DNA of 64,000 bases from Sialis fuliginosa. Lineage: Eukaryota > Arthropoda > Insecta > Megaloptera > Sialidae. The position numbers and the translations under genes were made by a program. Location of the stretch: assembly GCA_961205875.1 (NCBI GenBank), contig OY540809.1, positions 27,354,267-27,418,266 on the forward strand, read 5' to 3'. How positions within the stretch are numbered: position 1 is the stretch's first letter; every line of letters begins with the position of its first letter. Below are positions 59,413-64,000 of the stretch, piece by piece. Under the pieces are notes generated by a model. The model had not been told where the DNA came from. It saw only the letters and a program-made list of their open reading frames with translations, and did no database searches.

Positions 59413-59919
59413 CAGGGAGAGTCATATCATGCATAACATCAACCATTCTTTTTTCCAAAGCTTACTTGGCTTTTTAATATTGCACTCGAGTGATTATTGT
59501 AGTTTTGGCTGACGCCTCGACTAACAAAAATATTTTAGTTTTCCATGGCAATTGTGATTTTTATTCAATAATGAATAAAATCTTTTTTATGAGTTTGTTT
59601 TATTATCGAAAATTCGAAAAGCTTTGTGATCATTTAAAAAAAAAATGTTCTCCTATTTCATAATTTTCGCTCGATCTTTCTTTTTATAATCGGTTTAGTA
59701 TTAATACGTGTTTAATACTAAACCGATTATAAAATGTCATAACTGTTTCACAATGGGTTCTCAAAATATTAAATAAAAACCAATTTTAGACAAAATATTT
59801 AAGAGCCTGTAGCTCCCTCGCGAAGAATTTTCGGACAAATGTCTATATGAACTTTTCTTCTCGAAATATTTTTCTCGATCAATTGTTCAAGTTTGTTCTT
59901 CGTGATATGACTCAACCTG
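59413..59919. mobile_element. Family C composite element, 507 bp, TA target
   Basis: Ends CAGGGAGAGTCATATCA and TGATATGACTCAACCTG between TA at 59411-59412 and 59920-59921. The right part (59735-59919) is a family C arm. The left part is the 140-bp repeat also at 6739-6880, then a family A scrap (about 59610-59680, CTTTGTGATCATTT). A hairpin (59682-59733) joins them. So a family C element with replaced or captured interior. Confidence 0.65.
59682..59733. repeat. Perfect hairpin, ~22-bp stem
   Basis: TATAATCGGTTTAGTATTAA is followed, after a short loop TACGTGT, by TTAATACTAAACCGATTATA. No mismatch in the stem. Confidence 0.9.
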
Positions 59920-59921
59920 TA

Positions 59922-60727
59922 TAATTGAACATAATATAATATAATGGCATTTTTGTTAATAAATTATTATTAAAAAAATGTCTTATTTTTTAAAGGTTAA
60001 TTAATGTTATAATTACAATCAAACTTTTGCTACACAAAATGTTAAGAAACTGCATTTGTGTTATGAAATGATTATTTCCATTAAAATTCTTACTTATAAA
60101 ATGTTGTTATATCATAATTATTATATTTGTGTTTGATTTTTAACAAAAATAATGTATATTATTTATGAATTTCTTAGTAGAAAGCAGTATTAGAATTTGA
60201 AAATTCTGGAAAATCCGGCCTGAATATAATTGTGAATTCCGGTACACCCCTAATACATATACAGTCATAATTGCATTTGTCATTTTTAGTTAATTAAATT
60301 AAATTAAATGTAGATAAGTAGAAGACATTATTTAAACCCGACCCTGTTACATACATATACAGCCATACATACACTGACAGTGGACCACTGTCGGCATGCA
60401 AACGGATTTCCATATTATACGACACCGACAGCTGCATTTGATTCTTTTTGGTATTCGATCCCGGCCAGTATAACGGTCACCAGTGTCCAAGATTCAAATG
60501 GAGGCGTGACTGAATTATATATTGGCCATTGCTCTGAATAATGATGCATTGTCGACTGTTTTTTTCACTCTTTTCATTCAATTTGAAAGTTCCGTACACG
60601 TCTGTTGGAAGCATTTGTTTAGATCGTGATTGTAGTGATGTATACAGATTTGTTATCACTGTTGTTGTTACTGTTTTTGTGCAATGATGGTATAGATTAA
60701 ATGCATTTACGTGTTTGTATTACACAG
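59922..60727. other. AT-rich spacer
   Basis: 60340-60490 is GC-richer (CCACTGTCGGCATGCAAACG) without a recognisable gene. Confidence 0.4.
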
Positions 60728-61064
60728 ACAAAACTACAGCTCATCAATCAGGGAGTGGTTAATTCTGTCATAAGAGTCTACAACAAACTACCAGAAAATA
60801 TTAAAACATACTCAGGCCCTAAATTTCAGAAAGTGCTTTTAATCTAGAAAAAAACCACTACAGTTTTAACGAATTTATTAATTAAGATCACACGTTACTA
60901 TCATGTATTTTATACGTTAATTTTATATTTTATATCTAAATGTATTATAATTTATTTCATTATTTTATGTAGTTTTATCACAAGTTTTTATTGTTCTCTT
61001 GTTTACATCTTCTACGACACCATTAATTTGGTTTTTTTAAATAAAGCGTTATTATTATTATTAT
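60728..61064 (+). pseudogene. LINE ORF2 C-terminus with 3' UTR and (ATT)n tail
   Basis: Forward frame reads LQLINQGVVNSV then IRVYNKLPENIKTYSG and KFQKV, the NKLP-x2-IK motif of Jockey/CR1-type ORF2 C-termini. A single frameshift after that leads to NLEKNHYSFNEFIN and TAA at 60883-60885, the usual YS-x-(D/N)EF ending. The UTR runs to AATAAAGCG followed by (TTA)n at 61049-61064. 5'-truncated; only about 50 residues left. Similar to the minus-strand relic at 46258-46640 but not obviously the same copy lineage. Confidence 0.72.
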
Positions 61065-61215
61065 AAATGCAGAATTTATTTATTTGGATCTAAAAATGTT
61101 TATTTGTTGTTGAGAATTTTGTTTTCATAAAAACAATGAGTGATTTTATTACCTATAGCGTGCCTTATAACATGAAATTCTCCACGGCTTCGCCTTCGTA
61201 ATTAAATCCTTTTAT

Positions 61216-61700
61216 TACTTCCTTACCATATCGAAGATACGAGAAGCTTCGTGATCGTTTTAAAAAAATATATTCTCCGATTTCAAAATTTTAATTTGAT
61301 CTTTCCGTGTCTGTTCCCTGAAATCTTGTCACACGCATAACTCATGAACCACTGAACCGATATTAATGAAACTTGGTTAGCTGGTTATATTTCATAATTT
61401 TTTCATGATATCTCAAAAACGACACATGTTAAGTGAAAATTTTATAAAATCTTTTTTGAAGAGCATTCAATTTTTCCTAATACAGGTTACTACAACTTTT
61501 GTAGTGAAATAATCCCTTACGAAGATATAATGATATCTTAATTTAGTTTAAAAAATATTAATTTGCTTTTGAATAGCTATTTACTTTGGTATATTAAATG
61601 TTATTTTGACGTTTGCATAGCAAAAAAAATTAGATTTAGATTGAAGTTATTTAAAAATTAAAATATACGAAAAAATAATCAGGCGCGTTTAAAAAAAGTA
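61216..61700 (-). mobile_element. Family A element, copy 5, degraded
   Basis: ATCGAAGATACGAGAAGCTT, CACGCATAACTCATGAACCA, ACTGAACCGATATTAATGAA and ATTAGATTTAGATTGAAGTT match 46941-47723 in order. The (TGTC)n run is reduced to CCGTGTCTGTTCCCTG, and the GACGTTT repeat has a single unit. Confidence 0.65.
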
Positions 61701-61816
61701 TGTTTTTTTACTTTTGAATAGTATTTGCAAAACGACGTATAGACTCAAAAATATAAAAATATTAACATAGCACAGACAGAGATAGCAGATTTATATATTA
61801 TTTTAGGTAAGATCTA

Positions 61817-62343
61817 ACAAGGGAACCTTTTCAAGTGACATATTCGAGTTTAAATTTTGTATATAGTTAGAATGGATCATGGCTAGTGGTAAAACGGTTT
61901 AACGGGGTGAAATACCCCTATGAAAATGTGCAAAATAATCTTATATTTCAAATAACTTTGAAACTAATGAAGATTTCAAAAAATCTATGATATGAAATTT
62001 GTATGATTTTTATGCTCTTTCAAATGACAACAGTAGAAATTCGAAAAAATGAAACTGGGTGGGAGGTGAAGGTTAACGATTTCATTTTTTTTAATTTCTA
62101 CTGTTGTCATTTGAAAGAGCATAAAAAATCATAAGAATTTCATATTATAGATTTTTTAAATCTTCATTAGTTTCAGAGTTATTTGAAATATATTATTATT
62201 TTGCACATTTTCATAGGGGTGTTTCACCCCCTTAAACCGTTTTACCTCAGCTAAGATATTTTTTTTTACTAGCCATGATCCACTCTAACAATATACAAAA
62301 TTTAAACTTAATCCAAATATGCCACTTGAAAAGGTTCCCTTGT
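61817..62343. mobile_element. Foldback MITE, 527 bp, TIR CAAGGGAACCTTTTCAAGTG
   Basis: Arms of about 230 bp mirror AAGGGAACCTTTTCAAGTG, ATCATGGCTAGT, AAAACGGTTTAA and ATGCTCTTTCAAATGACAAC. If the ends are CAAGGG/CCCTTG, the flanks are TAA on both sides, a 3-bp TWA-type duplication. The centre GAAACTGGGTGGGAGGTGAA is single-copy. Confidence 0.8.
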
Positions 62344-62345
62344 AA

Positions 62346-62760
62346 GTCAGTTTGTTCTCTTTCTTGATCTGGCTTGCTTATATTTATTACAACAAACTCG
62401 TTGATTCCATCACAATAAAACAAGAATGTTGGAATAAGTTGAAGAATTTAGGTTAGTTTAGAGAAAGTTTTGCGTGCCATTTCTTGAGACACTCTCATAA
62501 AATCTACAATTTGTTTAACACATTAAAACAGAGTTTTCGGTGAATATGCTTTCTCTTGTAGAATAATAATTATTTGTAAAGTTTAACTTTAGAAATAATT
62601 ATTTCTGTTATTTTGAACTCGATGTACTATTACGTGTGTTTACATCAATGCAGTGTTTGTTTTACAACGGCTGGGTTAATTTAATAGCTTAGTAATTATG
62701 ACTTTACAACATTTACATATTTATTTTTTACAAGTTACCTCATGGTGATATGTAATATAA
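62346..62760. other. AT-rich spacer
   Basis: No gene recognised. Confidence 0.45.
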
Positions 62761-63300
62761 GTAGTGGCACCAGTCTTTAATTTGGACCCCAGTAATTAAT
62801 TAAATGTACTGAATTAGATAAAATATGTTAATATTATATTACTACCATTTCTGAATATTAATCTATATACATTTAACTGTCTTCACGCAAGATTTGATGA
62901 CAATCAACCAATAGGTTTCAAAATGGTAGACATTTAAACTAATTATTATTAGTATAATTTATTAATTAATTATATTATTATATTATCATAGCAACTGCTT
63001 TACATTATTTCAAATTTGACGATTCTTTCTTTTATATCTTTTGTGTCGTAGTACTTTTCATTTTGTAATCGTTACCAAGTGTCCATCACTACGTGCTCAT
63101 TACTGGTTTTACCTTTGCCATTACTGGAGAAAAGACATGAACAAAATAAAAGGTTATAATTTAAAAAACAAACTATGTTTGCGTATTTTGGTAATTAAAA
63201 TGATTAAATAAAGAGTTACTTGTTTTATTAGTAAAATAAGTTCATGAGATTTACAAAAAACAAGCCCATTAATCCAAAAAAACGAAAACTTGCCTTTACC
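62761..63300 (-). mobile_element. Family F element, copy 3
   Basis: Reverse complement matches copies 1 and 2 (GTGGCACCAGTC end; TGTGTCGTAGTACTTTTCAT; AGTGTCCATCACTACGTGCT; AAACTATGTTTGCGTATTTT; AATAAAGAGTTACTTGTTTT). More diverged than copies 1 and 2; the left TIR is not recognisable. Confidence 0.55.
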
Positions 63301-63489
63301 TTAGTTGGTTGTTATTGACGAGTATTATCAAAAATGCGTTTGCTTGAAGATAAGTATATCTGATGTTTCTATGTTCGTGACATTTTTCAAAAAATACGAA
63401 ATAAACAAATTTCTTATCAATATCTTGAGAAGAAACACTTAATAAAACCAAATGTTATTAATTTAATTTAATTTTTTGATATATTCAGA

Positions 63490-64000
63490 AACTAATGAGT
63501 CCAGATTATCGAGCCGCTCTCGGTCTGGTCTCACTCCAATCAAATTTTATGATATTCAAATTAACGAACAACTCTCGGGCCGGTCTCGGTTTAATCAAAT
63601 CTTACGGTATTCACATTATCGCGCAAGTTTAGATCACGCTTTACTCGGTGATCGCTACTAGAAACTGGAATGATCGAAGACGAATTGAAGTTCCTATTCA
63701 CACTATGGGTACAATCCATGTCAGGTTCGATCACGCTACAGTAAAATATTCTTCGATACTATACTGTATCTGAGCGTGATTGGACCGAGACCAGGGGGCT
63801 TATTACAGTTCTCAAATCGAGTGAAAATAACGAAAGTGAGTAGATCACTCTATTACAGTGAATCTCACACTAGGCGAAAAGAGATTATCCGCGTGAGTTT
63901 ACTCGACACGAAACTCTGTATCGACAACCGTTGTTCGCATGCTCGTGAGCATCATATGCTATCAAAACATGCATAAAAAAATAAAGATCAGACCACTTTT
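63490..64000. repeat. GC-richer block with ~60-75 bp degenerate units
   Basis: CGAGCCGCTCTCGGTCTGG...CCAATCAAAT and CTCTCGGGCCGGTCTCGGTT-TAATCAAAT are two diverged units, each followed by TAYGRTATTCA. Later GAGCGTGATTGGACCGAGAC is an inverted version. A 260-bp fragment at 29671 shares CCAGATTATCGA-CCG-TCTCGGTC. The unit peptides in the forward frame (SRSRSGLTPIKFYDIQ, SGRSRFNQILRYSHY) only reflect the DNA repetition. It continues past the window edge. Confidence 0.45.

Noticed and set aside
1-64000. CRISPR array, operon, prophage or bacterial replication origin
   Set aside because: No spaced identical repeats, no ribosome-binding-site-led gene series and no phage genes; the composition and TE content are those of an insect nuclear genome.

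Overview
The window reads as AT-rich, TE-saturated nuclear DNA of an insect. Support: a short interstitial run of the arthropod telomere unit TTAGG (1376-1395), many insect-type transposable element (TE) families, no bacterial-style gene layout and no long open frames. I could not recognise any host gene or confident exon. Almost every open frame over 60 codons is chance or lies inside a repeat, and several come in mirrored pairs because they sit in palindromes. The species cannot be named from this sequence. It is probably intergenic or intronic, repeat-rich DNA.

Coding remnants are all from TEs and all broken: a Tc1/mariner-type N-terminus (4055-4342, +); the C-terminus of a non-LTR retrotransposon ORF2 (20554-20990, -); the dimerisation region of a hAT transposase (24358-24540, -) inside its own terminal repeats; a LINE ORF2 end (27745-28539, +) split by a hAT element with a perfect 8-bp target duplication; and two more LINE ends (46395-46578, -; 60728-60885, +) with (ATT)n tails.

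The non-coding part is dominated by foldback (inverted-repeat) elements, at least fourteen from many unrelated families: 4654-5178, 6331-6720, 6883-8950, 12064-13191, 17586-19853, 26641-26925, 34616-34900, 39867-40008, 40401-41393, 42728-43086, 44211-45050, 52354-54137, 55153-55485 and 61817-62343. Many sit between TA dinucleotides (Tc1/mariner-style). Two MITEs have TTA duplications, one foldback fits TAA, three elements have hAT-style 8-bp duplications, and one 1-kb element has arms built of degenerate short tandem repeats.

Several insertions can be ordered because an unoccupied paralogue is also in the window. Two Helitron-like elements (14530-15016, - and 15080-15932, +) interrupt a repeat that is uninterrupted at 58350-58907. 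The 40401-41393 foldback interrupts a repeat intact at 37052-37385. A TG...CA insertion of 782 bp (18073-18854) interrupts only one arm of the 17586-19853 palindrome. A dispersed family (called A here) has six full or partial copies and interrupts another (B). Families C, D, E, F, G and H are multi-copy repeats defined here by within-window comparison.

All identities come from reading by eye. No database search, alignment score or folding calculation was run, and family names rest on terminal motifs, target duplications and short peptide motifs.
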